A stretch of DNA of 7,002 nucleotides from an uncultured Desulfobacterium sp. (GCA_937124525.1 CAKZLA010000563.1:1-7002); one strand, 5' to 3'. Counted from the first letter of the stretch, positions 1-6,581 are shown. Made by a program: numbers and translations. Notes: generated by a model not told the origin, from the letters alone.

Positions 1-298
1 ACACAAGCCACGTCCGATGGTGGATCTTATTGTCAGTGTCATTTTGCCGTCGTTGATTTTGATGAAGTTAAGTGGAGAAGATAAATTAGGCACCAGCGGC
101 GGTTTGATAGCGGCGCTGGCGTTTCCTTTGGGTTGGGGCCTTTTTGAATTAGTTAAGTACCGTAAGTTTAACTTTATTGCGTTGTTGGGTTTGGGGAGTG
201 TGTTACTGACGGGCAGTATTGGGTTGTTCGAATTGGACAATAAATGGCTGGCGATTAAAGAGGCGGCGATTCCTGCGGTTATTGGTATTGCTGTTCTT
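1..298 (+). other. Foreign-looking segment: VC0807-family membrane protein fragment
   Basis: The encoded segment (PRPMVDLIVSVILPSLILMK and onward to IGIAVL) matches my recollection of VC0807-family small integral membrane proteins of marine gammaproteobacteria, with the SGEDKLG and WLAIKEAAIP stretches as landmarks. Codon use differs sharply from the DNA to its right. In codons 1-94 (from ATG 17), 8 of 9 Ala codons are GCG and 14 of 20 Leu codons are TTA/TTG. In codons 95-283 the figures are 3 of 19 and 3 of 24. The switch falls at about 296-305. The most economical reading is a chimeric junction from assembly or amplification that happens to keep frame. A real recombination is possible. The family name is from memory and was not searched. 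Confidence 0.65.
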
Positions 299-868
299 TC
301 CCTGTCCTGGGGAAATTATTTTGATTTTGATGCAGCCCTTTTAAATTATCAATTTGATTTTACGGCCCTTGCACCCTTGGGCGCTCTGGATCACCAGGGC
401 CCTGCAGCCGTTGATCTTTTCTCCACCCAAGGCCTTCTCATGGGCAATCAGGTGGGGGCCATTGGGTCCGTTTTTGGTCTGGGCCTTATTATTGGCGGAA
501 TTTATCTCATCATCAGGGGTTATATCCGCTGGGAAATATCCGTTGCATACATTGCCGGTATTGTTATCACCTCAATGCTTTTTCAAATGTCCAACCCCGA
601 AGCCTATGCAGGCCCGATGTTTCATCTATTCACAGGATACACCCTGCTGGCCGTTTTCTTCCTGGCGCCGGAGTCCTCATCTTCACCGGTTAACCTCATT
701 CCCATGCTGATTTACGGAATCATGGGGGGCGTTATGACAATCCTCATCAGAAATATTGGTGCCTATGCAGACGGTACCCTTTATGCGATTCTGATCATCA
801 ATCTTATTAACCCGGTCATTGACATGATAAGACCAAAAGCTTTGGGAAAAGGAGTGAACAATGCGTGA
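2..868 (+). CDS. rnfD: RnfD, C-terminal part, fused in frame to a foreign N-terminal membrane segment (5' partial)
   Basis: The frame is open from the window edge (first ATG at 17, but in-frame sense codons precede it) and ends at TGA 866-868. From about residue 95 (numbering from ATG 17) it reads as RnfD, the large inner-membrane subunit of the Rnf ferredoxin:NAD+ oxidoreductase. Supporting segments are a PLGAL turn (residues 120-124), a GAIGS loop before a transmembrane helix (148-152), a FHLFTGYTLLAVFF helix, and a C-terminal IRNIGAYADG / NPVIDMIRP block. Family RnfD is about 300-350 residues, so only the C-terminal ~190 are present. Residues 1-94 do not look like RnfD; the usual GLLLA, PPWxP and NPFNPA motifs are absent. 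They resemble the VC0807 family. The usual [ST]xAT flavinylation motif reads TALA (116-119), and the usual TDPVT loop reads APESSSS. The stop overlaps rnfG by 8 bp, which places this gene in the operon. The RnfD assignment of the 3' part is firm; the whole ORF as one native protein is doubtful. Confidence 0.8.
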   Translation, partial: HKPRPMVDLIVSVILPSLILMKLSGEDKLGTSGGLIAALAFPLGWGLFELVKYRKFNFIALLGLGSVLLTGSIGLFELDNKWLAIKEAAIPAVIGIAVLSLSWGNYFDFDAALLNYQFDFTALAPLGALDHQGPAAVDLFSTQGLLMGNQVGAIGSVFGLGLIIGGIYLIIRGYIRWEISVAYIAGIVITSMLFQMSNPEAYAGPMFHLFTGYTLLAVFFLAPESSSSPVNLIPMLIYGIMGGVMTILIRNIGAYADGTLYAILIINLINPVIDMIRPKALGKGVNNA

Positions 869-1454
869 GATGATAAGCATGGTTGTTGTTCTGACAGTAC
901 TCAGTGCCTTTTCCGGAGGCATGCTGGCTGCCGTTAGAACGGGAACCCAGGATAAAATTGAAAATCAGATTCTGAAATTCCAAAAAGCCCCTGCCATCAA
1001 GCAGATCCTGAGTGACGTAACCAATGATCCGCTTCAGGACAGATTCAAACTCATGAACAATGAAGAAGAGATGACCTTTTTTGTGGGCAAATATGACGGA
1101 ACCCCCAAGGCTGTCACCTTTGAAACAAAAGGTAAGGGGTTTGGGGGTGACATTGGACTGATGGTGGGTGTTAACCTTGAATCCGATGAAATCATCAGTG
1201 TGGTGGTAACCACCCACAGTGAAACTCCGGGTCTGGGCTCCAGGGCCAAAGATGATCCCAAGTTTGTATCTCAGTTTGCTGGCAAAAACATGGATAATAA
1301 CCTGGCCACCAAAAAGGGCGGTGGCGAGATTGACGCCATGTCCGGTGCCACCATCACATCCACAGGGGTTTGTCTTGCAGCGCAGAAGGCCCAGGAGATA
1401 TACACCCGACTGAAACCTGAGATTCAAAAACAGACCCAGCAGATGGCCAATTAG
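861..1454 (+). CDS. rnfG: RnfG, FMN-binding electron transport subunit
   Basis: RnfG is the Rnf subunit with one N-terminal membrane anchor and a periplasm-facing FMN-binding domain that passes electrons within the Rnf complex. The 197-residue length is normal. A transmembrane helix spans residues 5-25, followed by a polar domain. The segment GFGGDIGLMVGV (93-104) and THSETPGLGS (118-127) are typical of the FMN_bind fold. DAMSGAT (158-164) is the flavinylation motif, with Thr164 as the expected FMN phosphoester site made by ApbE. The start ATG 861 lies 6 bases after AAAGGAG (848-854) and overlaps the end of rnfD by 8 bp, which implies translational coupling. The stop TAG at 1452-1454 is followed 11 bases later by rnfE. 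Confidence 0.95.
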   Translation: MREMISMVVVLTVLSAFSGGMLAAVRTGTQDKIENQILKFQKAPAIKQILSDVTNDPLQDRFKLMNNEEEMTFFVGKYDGTPKAVTFETKGKGFGGDIGLMVGVNLESDEIISVVVTTHSETPGLGSRAKDDPKFVSQFAGKNMDNNLATKKGGGEIDAMSGATITSTGVCLAAQKAQEIYTRLKPEIQKQTQQMAN

Positions 1455-1465
1455 GAGATATAATT

Positions 1466-2059
1466 ATGGCACAATCCATGGTAAAAGAGTTTACCAAGGG
1501 ACTGTGGGCAGAAATTCCCCCGTTTCGACTTGTTCTGGGTCTCTGTCCCGTCCTCGCGGTAACAAAATCCGTTGAAAATGGAATTGGAATGGGCATTGCC
1601 ACCACATTTGTACTGGTGTGCTCCAATTTTCTGGTTTCACTTCTAAGAAATGTCATACCCACCAAGGTTCGAATTGCCTGTTTCATAGTTATCATTGCCA
1701 CCTTTGTGACCGTTGTGGAGCTGATGATGCAGGCTTACACCTATCCGTTGTTTCTCAAGCTCGGTATATTCATCCCGTTGATCGTTGTAAACTGTATCGT
1801 GCTGGGTCGGGCAGAGGCGTTTGCCTTTAAGAATGCCCCCCATCTGGCCATTGCAGATGGTCTTGGCATGGGAATCGGTTTTACCCTTTCCCTGGGCGCC
1901 CTTGGTGCGGTAAGGGAATGCCTTGGTAATGGAACGATCCTTGGGAATACGGTATTTGGGCCTGATTTTCAGCCATTCACCTTCATGGTTGAAGCCCCTG
2001 GCGCATTTGTCTGCCTGGGGTTGATGCTATGTCTAATGAACCTTATCGGTAAAAAATAA
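1466..2059 (+). CDS. rnfE: RnfE, membrane subunit of Rnf complex
   Basis: RnfE is a six-helix membrane protein of the RnfA/RnfE/NqrD/NqrE family. It pairs with RnfA in inverted topology to hold an iron-sulfur site within the membrane. The two family cysteines are visible: Cys27 in GLCPVLAV and Cys110 in NCIVLGRAEAFA. The helices around residues 41-60, 69-88, 96-113 and 125-148, and a C-terminal helix around 173-193, are strongly hydrophobic. The length of 197 residues is close to the family's ~200-230. AGGAG (1453-1457) sits 8 bases before ATG 1466. It lies between rnfG and rnfA with gaps of 11 and 15 bases, so co-transcription is very likely. NqrD is the closest alternative, but the neighbouring RnfB and RnfG and the absence of NqrA/F-like genes favour Rnf. 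Confidence 0.95.
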   Translation: MAQSMVKEFTKGLWAEIPPFRLVLGLCPVLAVTKSVENGIGMGIATTFVLVCSNFLVSLLRNVIPTKVRIACFIVIIATFVTVVELMMQAYTYPLFLKLGIFIPLIVVNCIVLGRAEAFAFKNAPHLAIADGLGMGIGFTLSLGALGAVRECLGNGTILGNTVFGPDFQPFTFMVEAPGAFVCLGLMLCLMNLIGKK

Positions 2060-2074
2060 AAAAGGAGAATACTA

Positions 2075-2650
2075 ATGGGCGATTATGTCGTTCTTGCCAT
2101 AAGCTGTATTTTTGTAAACAACATTCTCCTTGCACAATTTCTGGGCAACTGTCCCTTTCTGGGGACTTCCAAAAAAATGGAAACGGCAACGGGAATGGCC
2201 ATGGCGGTTATCTTTGTACTGGTTATGGCCGGTATGATTACCTGGATAACAGATAACTACCTTCTAAAGCCCCTTAACATTGAGTTCCTTAGGACCGTAT
2301 CCTTCATCCTTGTTATTGCTTCCCTGGTGCAGTTTGTTGAGATGTTCCTGAAAAAAAGCATGCCAGCCCTGTACGCCGGGCTTGGTATTTTTCTTCCCCT
2401 CATCACCACCAACTGTGCGGTAATGGGTGTCTGCCTCATCAACATCAATGAAGAATATACATTCTTACAGGCCATCGTGGCATCCATGACCTATGCCATG
2501 GGATTTGGCCTGGCCTTGGTGCTGTTTGCCGGAATCAGAGAAAGAATCAACGTTGCAAGGGTTCCTCAACCATTGCAGGACACTTCCATCGGCCTTGTCA
2601 CCGCTGGAATGATTGCCCTTTCTTTTTTTGCATTCAAAGGAATGGTTTAA
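2075..2650 (+). CDS. rnfA: RnfA, membrane subunit of Rnf complex
   Basis: RnfA is the partner of RnfE in the membrane core that couples electron flow to cation movement. The protein has 191 residues, the usual size, and about six hydrophobic helices. Its conserved cysteine motifs are LGNCPFLG (Cys26) and TTNCAVMG (Cys114). Together with the two RnfE cysteines these are the expected ligands of the intramembrane Fe-S cluster. The C-terminal FAGIRERI segment (residues 151-158) is also typical. AAAGGAG (2061-2067) lies 7 bases before ATG 2075. The stop TAA 2648-2650 is followed within 7 bases by a strong intrinsic terminator, so rnfA may be the last gene of the main transcript in many rounds of transcription. 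Confidence 0.95.
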   Translation: MGDYVVLAISCIFVNNILLAQFLGNCPFLGTSKKMETATGMAMAVIFVLVMAGMITWITDNYLLKPLNIEFLRTVSFILVIASLVQFVEMFLKKSMPALYAGLGIFLPLITTNCAVMGVCLININEEYTFLQAIVASMTYAMGFGLALVLFAGIRERINVARVPQPLQDTSIGLVTAGMIALSFFAFKGMV

Positions 2651-2656
2651 ACATCA

Positions 2657-2696
2657 CCCGCCGATGGTTCCGATCATCGGCGGGCGCTTTTTTTTT
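2657..2696 (+). terminator. Strong intrinsic terminator between rnfA and rnfB
   Basis: The perfect 10-bp GC-rich stem CCCGCCGATG (2657-2666) pairs with CATCGGCGGG (2675-2684) over an 8-base loop. After three more bases comes a run of nine T (2688-2696). This is a textbook Rho-independent terminator. Its position inside the rnf cluster is unusual, because rnfB lies downstream on the same strand. Confidence 0.92.
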
Positions 2697-2735
2697 GTTT
2701 CAACCATGCACTACAATAAAATAATGGGCTTGGTT

Positions 2736-2764
2736 CTGACTTCGGTCATCCTTGGAAATATTCT
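2736..2764 (+). promoter_or_regulatory. Possible weak sigma70-type promoter for the rnfB fusion
   Basis: CTGACT (2736-2741) and TATTCT (2759-2764) each match 4 of 6 bases of the -35 and -10 consensus and are spaced 17 bases apart. The site lies after the rnfA terminator and about 64 bases before the rnfB start, where a promoter would be needed if termination is efficient. Matches this weak occur by chance, so the call rests mainly on context. Confidence 0.22.
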
Positions 2765-2827
2765 TGGGGCGATCCCACCTGTAACGTGGCCAACATTTAG
2801 AATCCAATCCCAAACAATGAGGTTATT

Positions 2828-4900
2828 ATGACTGAAGCTCTCTTATTTATGCTGGGCATCGGTGGACTATGCGGTGTGGTTCTCAGCTTTGCATCCAAAA
2901 TATTTTACGTATATGAAGACCCCAGAATTGCCATGGTTGAAAATAATCTGGCCGGGGCCAACTGTGGTGGATGCGGGTATGCAGGATGCAGTGCTGCGGC
3001 AGAAGCCGTTGTCACCGGACAGGCTCCCCCCAATGTATGTGTTATTTCCAGCACCGAAGGTATTGCCCAGGTGGCTGCCATCATGGGCATGGACCCGGGT
3101 ACTGCAGAACCCCAGCTTTCCTATTCCATGTGTGACGGTGGAAACCGGGCCGCCACTCAATACCATTACATGGGCGTAAATTCCTGCAAAGCCATGGCCC
3201 TTGTGTATGGCGGACAGAGACAATGCCAGGTGGGATGTCTTGGACTTGGAGACTGCATTAAAGCCTGTAATTTTGGCGCTGTGTTCATGGGAAAAGATGG
3301 TTTTCCCGTGGTGGATGAAAGCAAGTGTGTGGGCTGTGGTGCCTGCCAGAAAGCATGCCCCAAGGACATCATTGAAGTTAAATCCATGTCGGAAAAACTG
3401 CTGAAGTTCAACCAGCAGAATGATCCCCTGGCTCCCTGTGCCCAGACTTGCCCCGCAGAAATTAATATTCCCCAGTATATTTCCCAGATTAAGAACGGGG
3501 ATTATCTGGCTGCGGTTCAGACCATTCGAATGAGAAATCCACTCCTGCTATCATGTGGCCGGGTGTGCCCCCATCCCTGTGAGGATGAGTGTAGAAGGGG
3601 ACTTGCCGATGAACCCGTCTCCATCAATCAGCTCAAACGCTTTGCAGCAGACTATGAAATGAACTCAGGGTCTCGGGTGCCCATCAAATGTGCCCCGGAC
3701 ACCGGCAAAAAGGTGGCTGTCATCGGTGGCGGCCCTGCAGGCTTAAGCGCTGCTTTCTTTCTGCGCCGGGTGGGCCATGAAGTTACTATTTTTGAAGCCA
3801 TGCCCGAACTTGGCGGTATTATTCGATATGGTATCCCCGAGTACAGATTACCCAAAAAAGTGCTTGCCTGGGAAATTGAAGGTATTTTGAACCTTGGTAT
3901 TAAAGCCTACACCAACACCCGTCTGGGGCTTGATTTTGGTATTGATTCCCTGGTTACCTCTGGCTATGACGCTATTTTCATGGGCATTGGTGCATGGAAG
4001 GATTATGCCCTTGGCATCCCCGGCGAAGACCTTAAAGGATGCTACACAGGGATTGACTTTCTTTCCCGTTCTGCCGGGGGAGAAACCTTTGAGCTTGGTT
4101 CCAAAGCCGCTGTTATCGGTGGGGGTAACACCGCCGTTGACTGTGCCAGAACCATGTTGAGGCTGGGCGTTGAAAAAGTGTATATGGTCTATCGTCGTAC
4201 CCGCAAGGAGATGCCGGCCAATGAGGTGGAGATTGTGGCCTCGGAGCATGAAGGCATTGAATTTGTCTTCCTGGCAGCCCCGGTAAAAGTGGTGGGCGAT
4301 GACAATGACAAGGTCACCCATCTGGAATACCTGAAAATGGAGCTGGGTGAGCCCGATGCCAGTGGTCGACGCCGTCCGGTGCCCATTGAGGGTTCTGAAA
4401 CCCGGCTGGAACTGGACACCCTTGTTACGGCCATTGGCCAGGCCCCTGATCCTGCATTTAAGGAAGGCGGTCCTAAACGCATGGATGATCTGCAGCTGAC
4501 CCGCTGGTCCACCATTGATAATAATCCTGAAACCCTTCAATCCACGGTTCCGTATATTTTTACGGCAGGGGATTCAGCCACAGGGCCTTCCCTGGTGGTC
4601 ACAGCCATTGGTGGCGGTCGTCGGGCCGCAAGATCCATTGATCTTTATCTCAAGGGTGAAGAGATCACACCGGTTCCAGACTCACTTCAGGATGCCCGCA
4701 TTGAAGAATCAATTTTCACCAAGGTTCCCGGTGTGAAGCCCATTAAACGTGCTGAAATGCCGGAACTTCCCGTGGCTGACCGCATTGACTCCATGATTGA
4801 AGTGGATCAGGTTCTGCCGGAGGAAGAAGCCCTTCGTGAGGCCAGTCGATGCCTGAAGTGCTGTCGAACCTGTTATAATCCAGATATAAAGATCGCATAA
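2828..4900 (+). CDS. rnfB: RnfB fused to a GltD/NfnB-like NADPH-dependent FAD oxidoreductase
   Basis: This 690-residue protein joins two modules. Residues 1-190 are RnfB: a membrane helix (4-22), the N-terminal 4Fe-4S domain with Cys46, 49, 54 and 71, and a two-cluster ferredoxin domain (Cys133/137/143/147 and Cys167/170/173/177). Residues ~195-690 resemble the glutamate synthase small subunit or NfnB. They contain a Fe-S entry domain (PCAQTCPA, Cys204/208; CGRVCPHPCEDEC, Cys243/247/251/255) and an FAD Rossmann motif GGGPAG (300-305). A second Rossmann motif GGGNTA (431-436) is followed by YRRTRKEMPA (455-464), whose arginines are typical of NADPH binding. A FAD-closing TAGDSATGP (579-587) and a Cys-rich tail RCLKCCRTC (674-682) complete it. 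Ordinary RnfB is ~190-330 residues without a flavin domain. The inference is that ferredoxin, the Rnf membrane core and NADP(H) are linked in one cytoplasmic subunit. No frameshift is seen. The start ATG 2828 follows TGAGGT (2818-2823). A strong terminator precedes the gene and another follows it. Confidence 0.95.
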   Translation: MTEALLFMLGIGGLCGVVLSFASKIFYVYEDPRIAMVENNLAGANCGGCGYAGCSAAAEAVVTGQAPPNVCVISSTEGIAQVAAIMGMDPGTAEPQLSYSMCDGGNRAATQYHYMGVNSCKAMALVYGGQRQCQVGCLGLGDCIKACNFGAVFMGKDGFPVVDESKCVGCGACQKACPKDIIEVKSMSEKLLKFNQQNDPLAPCAQTCPAEINIPQYISQIKNGDYLAAVQTIRMRNPLLLSCGRVCPHPCEDECRRGLADEPVSINQLKRFAADYEMNSGSRVPIKCAPDTGKKVAVIGGGPAGLSAAFFLRRVGHEVTIFEAMPELGGIIRYGIPEYRLPKKVLAWEIEGILNLGIKAYTNTRLGLDFGIDSLVTSGYDAIFMGIGAWKDYALGIPGEDLKGCYTGIDFLSRSAGGETFELGSKAAVIGGGNTAVDCARTMLRLGVEKVYMVYRRTRKEMPANEVEIVASEHEGIEFVFLAAPVKVVGDDNDKVTHLEYLKMELGEPDASGRRRPVPIEGSETRLELDTLVTAIGQAPDPAFKEGGPKRMDDLQLTRWSTIDNNPETLQSTVPYIFTAGDSATGPSLVVTAIGGGRRAARSIDLYLKGEEITPVPDSLQDARIEESIFTKVPGVKPIKRAEMPELPVADRIDSMIEVDQVLPEEEALREASRCLKCCRTCYNPDIKIA

Positions 4901-4923
4901 GGCGATTGCCGGATAGGTTAACG

Positions 4924-4954
4924 ATCCCTGAGCTAAAGACTCAGGGATTTTTTT
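4924..4954 (+). terminator. Intrinsic terminator after the rnfB fusion
   Basis: ATCCCTGAG (4924-4932) pairs perfectly with CTCAGGGAT (4940-4948) over a 7-base loop, and T4948-T4954 forms the U-tract. It begins 24 bases after the rnfB stop and should end the rnf transcript before apbE. Confidence 0.9.
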
Positions 4955-4971
4955 GCTAATTTTTTATAAAT

Positions 4972-5030
4972 CCACGAACAGCAAATTGCTCTGGTCTTTG
5001 ACCTTACAGTAGTTTGCTGTTCTGGTTTTT
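4972..5030 (+). repeat. Nested hairpin followed by a T tract
   Basis: GAACAGCAAA (4976-4985) is perfectly complementary to TTTGCTGTTC (5013-5022). Three more pairs (CCA 4972-4974 with TGG 5023-5025) form across a bulged C4975. Inside the 27-base loop a second small hairpin GGTC-TTT-GACC (4993-5003) can form. T5026-T5030 follows. It could be a backup terminator, the 3' end of a small RNA, or a structured leader. It lies only 17 bases past the T tract of the preceding terminator. Confidence 0.55.
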
Positions 5031-5037
5031 AATGAAC

Positions 5038-5158
5038 AAAATTTGGCATCCTTCATTTTTCAGTTTACACTTGTTGGAGCAATAACCCCATTTTCTGGGA
5101 ATCATTCCCCAAACAGTGTAAAGTACTTTTGAGATGATATGAAGGATGCCCAAAATTT
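5038..5158. repeat. Imperfect long inverted repeat with flanking AAAATTT, MITE-like or cis-regulatory
   Basis: GGCATCCTTCAT (5045-5056) is inverted perfectly at ATGAAGGATGCC (5139-5150). A second matched pair, TTTACACT (5064-5071) and AGTGTAAA (5115-5122), lies inside, and a small palindrome GGGAAT-C-ATTCCC (5097-5109) sits in the centre. AAAATTT occurs directly outside both arms (5038-5044 and 5152-5158), like a 7-bp target duplication. No reading frame of note lies within. The inverted repeat is directly visible. Whether it is a miniature mobile element or a folded leader of apbE cannot be decided from one copy. Confidence 0.5.
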
Positions 5159-5169
5159 CATTTCAAAGT

Positions 5170-5175
5170 GAGGTG
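5170..5175 (+). promoter_or_regulatory. Ribosome binding site deciding the apbE start
   Basis: GAGGTG (5170-5175) lies 4 bases before ATG 5180 and supports that start over the in-frame GTG at 5168, which overlaps the site, and over the downstream ATG at 5213. Confidence 0.6.
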
Positions 5176-5179
5176 CGTG

Positions 5180-6319
5180 ATGTCCCTGAACTTGCATTTT
5201 CGCCACGTTCTTATGTCTACCATTATCATCCCGGCAGTCAATGCCTTTAAACGTTGCTGCCTCCACCCTTCTAAAGGTTATTTCCCTGGATCGGTGTACC
5301 TGTTAAGGCTTGCCATTGCGTGCATCTTTCTGGCAACGGCCATGGATGCTTCCGCTGGCACCCATGATGTACAGATTCATGAAATCAGCGGCAAAACCAT
5401 GGGGACCTTTTATCATGTAAAGATATCTCACCTGGGTAAAATTGACCGGGTTATTTTAAAAAACAAAATTGATGCCCGGCTCCAAGCTGTGAATGACAGC
5501 ATGTCCATGTATATCAAAACCAGCGAAATTTCACGGTTCAACCGCGCCCGGGAACACACCCCCATGGTCATCAGCGGTGGATTTGTCCTTGTGCTGAACC
5601 AGGCCCGGGCGCTTTATGATTTAACGGGGGGGGCCTGGGATGGCACGGTCAAGCCCCTGGTGGATCTATGGGGATTTGGCACAGCCCGGGCCAAGGGTAA
5701 AATGCCTGCCAAAACCACCATCAATAAGGCCCTTGAAAATACAGGCTTTGACAAAATAATTCTCTTTGAGAACACCCTGGCCAAGAAAAAACCGAACATA
5801 ACACTGGATATGGGTTCCATTGCCAAGGGATATGGGGTGGACCAGGTGGCCGCCCTCCTGGTGGAGAATCAATTTGAAAACACGCTGGTGGAAATCGGCG
5901 GCGAGGTGGTGGGCTCCGGGGAAAAAAGACCGGGAAAACCATGGAATGTGGGGATTGCCACCCCGGATAAACAGGTTGCCAAGCAAACGGTATACCGGGC
6001 AATTACTCTCCAGAATAAGGCACTTGCCACCAGCGGTGACTATCGAAATTTTGTTGTGCTGAACAAAAAAGCTTATTCCCACATCATTGATCCATCAACG
6101 GGATATCCTGTAAAAAATGGTGTGGTGTCGGCATCGGTACTGGCAGACACATGCACCCTTGCCGATGGACTGGCAACGGCATTGATGGTCATGGGCCCCA
6201 AAAAAGGAATTGCCCTGGTCAACCGCATGGCAAAAACTGAATGCCTGATTATTGTTCAAAAAACCGATGGTTCCTTTATCAACCGGTATTCCAGTGGATT
6301 TCCCGGCAAAAGCCAATGA
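5180..6319 (+). CDS. apbE: ApbE, FAD:protein FMN transferase
   Basis: ApbE cleaves FAD and attaches FMN through a phosphoester bond to a Thr in exported targets such as RnfG, using Mg2+. From ATG 5180 the protein has 379 residues. A long basic N-region precedes a hydrophobic helix (about 39-55) and a likely signal peptidase I site after ASA (57-59), so it is expected to be periplasmic. No convincing lipobox is seen. Family signatures occur in order: SGKTMGTFYHV near the mature N-terminus, TLDMGSIAKGYGVD in the middle, VEIGGEV, SGDYRNF, HIIDPSTGYPV and ADGLATAL toward the C-terminus. The last is usually ADALATA, so one Ala is Gly here. Its natural substrate is encoded upstream (RnfG Thr164). 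It is separated from rnfB by a terminator, a hairpin and an inverted repeat, so it is probably transcribed independently. The extended N-region makes ATG 5213 a possible alternative start. Confidence 0.93.
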   Translation: MSLNLHFRHVLMSTIIIPAVNAFKRCCLHPSKGYFPGSVYLLRLAIACIFLATAMDASAGTHDVQIHEISGKTMGTFYHVKISHLGKIDRVILKNKIDARLQAVNDSMSMYIKTSEISRFNRAREHTPMVISGGFVLVLNQARALYDLTGGAWDGTVKPLVDLWGFGTARAKGKMPAKTTINKALENTGFDKIILFENTLAKKKPNITLDMGSIAKGYGVDQVAALLVENQFENTLVEIGGEVVGSGEKRPGKPWNVGIATPDKQVAKQTVYRAITLQNKALATSGDYRNFVVLNKKAYSHIIDPSTGYPVKNGVVSASVLADTCTLADGLATALMVMGPKKGIALVNRMAKTECLIIVQKTDGSFINRYSSGFPGKSQ

Positions 6320-6581
6320 TCATTTTCCTGGGATTAACTCCAACGTAGGCCAGGGAATTTGTGCCAAACAATTAATAACTATAGTTGCGATTAGATGACT
6401 TGAGACTAACATGGGACTTTAAGTCTATTATAATCAGAAGGTTATGATTCAAAAAGGGGATCTTTTCAATTGACTGGCACTATAAATATAATGTTAAGTT
6501 TCAATTATTTAATTGTTGCCATCTGATCTACGCTGTCAAAAGTGGCCAGGCTTAGAACCAAACCCCTTTTTTATAGGTATC
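6320..6581. other. Non-coding, AT-rich gap between convergent genes
   Basis: The 262 bases between the apbE stop and the stop of the convergent radical SAM gene hold no credible gene. Small symmetric motifs are present, for example CAATTA-TT-TAATTG (6502-6515), and CCTGG/CCAGG just after apbE could form a weak stem but lacks a T tract. I see no clear terminator for either gene. Confidence 0.5.

Noticed and set aside
816..1427. 203-codon open frame on the minus strand across the rnfD end and rnfG
   Set aside because: It is antisense to rnfG, whose FMN-binding domain and SGAT motif are clear. The product is unrecognisable.
2613..2831. Small + strand frame across the rnfA end, terminator and gap before rnfB
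   Set aside because: It runs through the terminator stem and T tract, has no ribosome binding site, and its product is low in information.
3848..4540. 230-codon open frame on the minus strand inside rnfB
   Set aside because: It is entirely antisense to a well-supported domain with FAD and NADPH motifs, has no recognisable product, and is explained by the codon pattern of the real gene.
5314..5328. Possible lipobox (LAIAC) in the ApbE signal, suggesting a lipoprotein
   Set aside because: The Cys lies in the middle of the hydrophobic core and -2/-3 residues fit the lipobox poorly. The ASA site after the helix is a better cleavage point.
6470..6492. TTGACT followed by TATAAT on the + strand after apbE, promoter-like
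   Set aside because: The spacer is only 11 bases, far from 16-18, and no + strand gene follows; the region is simply AT-rich.
6451..6572. AAAAAGGGG (6451-6459) and CCCCTTTTT (6563-6571) as a long inverted repeat
   Set aside because: The arms are over 100 bases apart, the match does not extend, and it has low complexity; it is probably coincidental.
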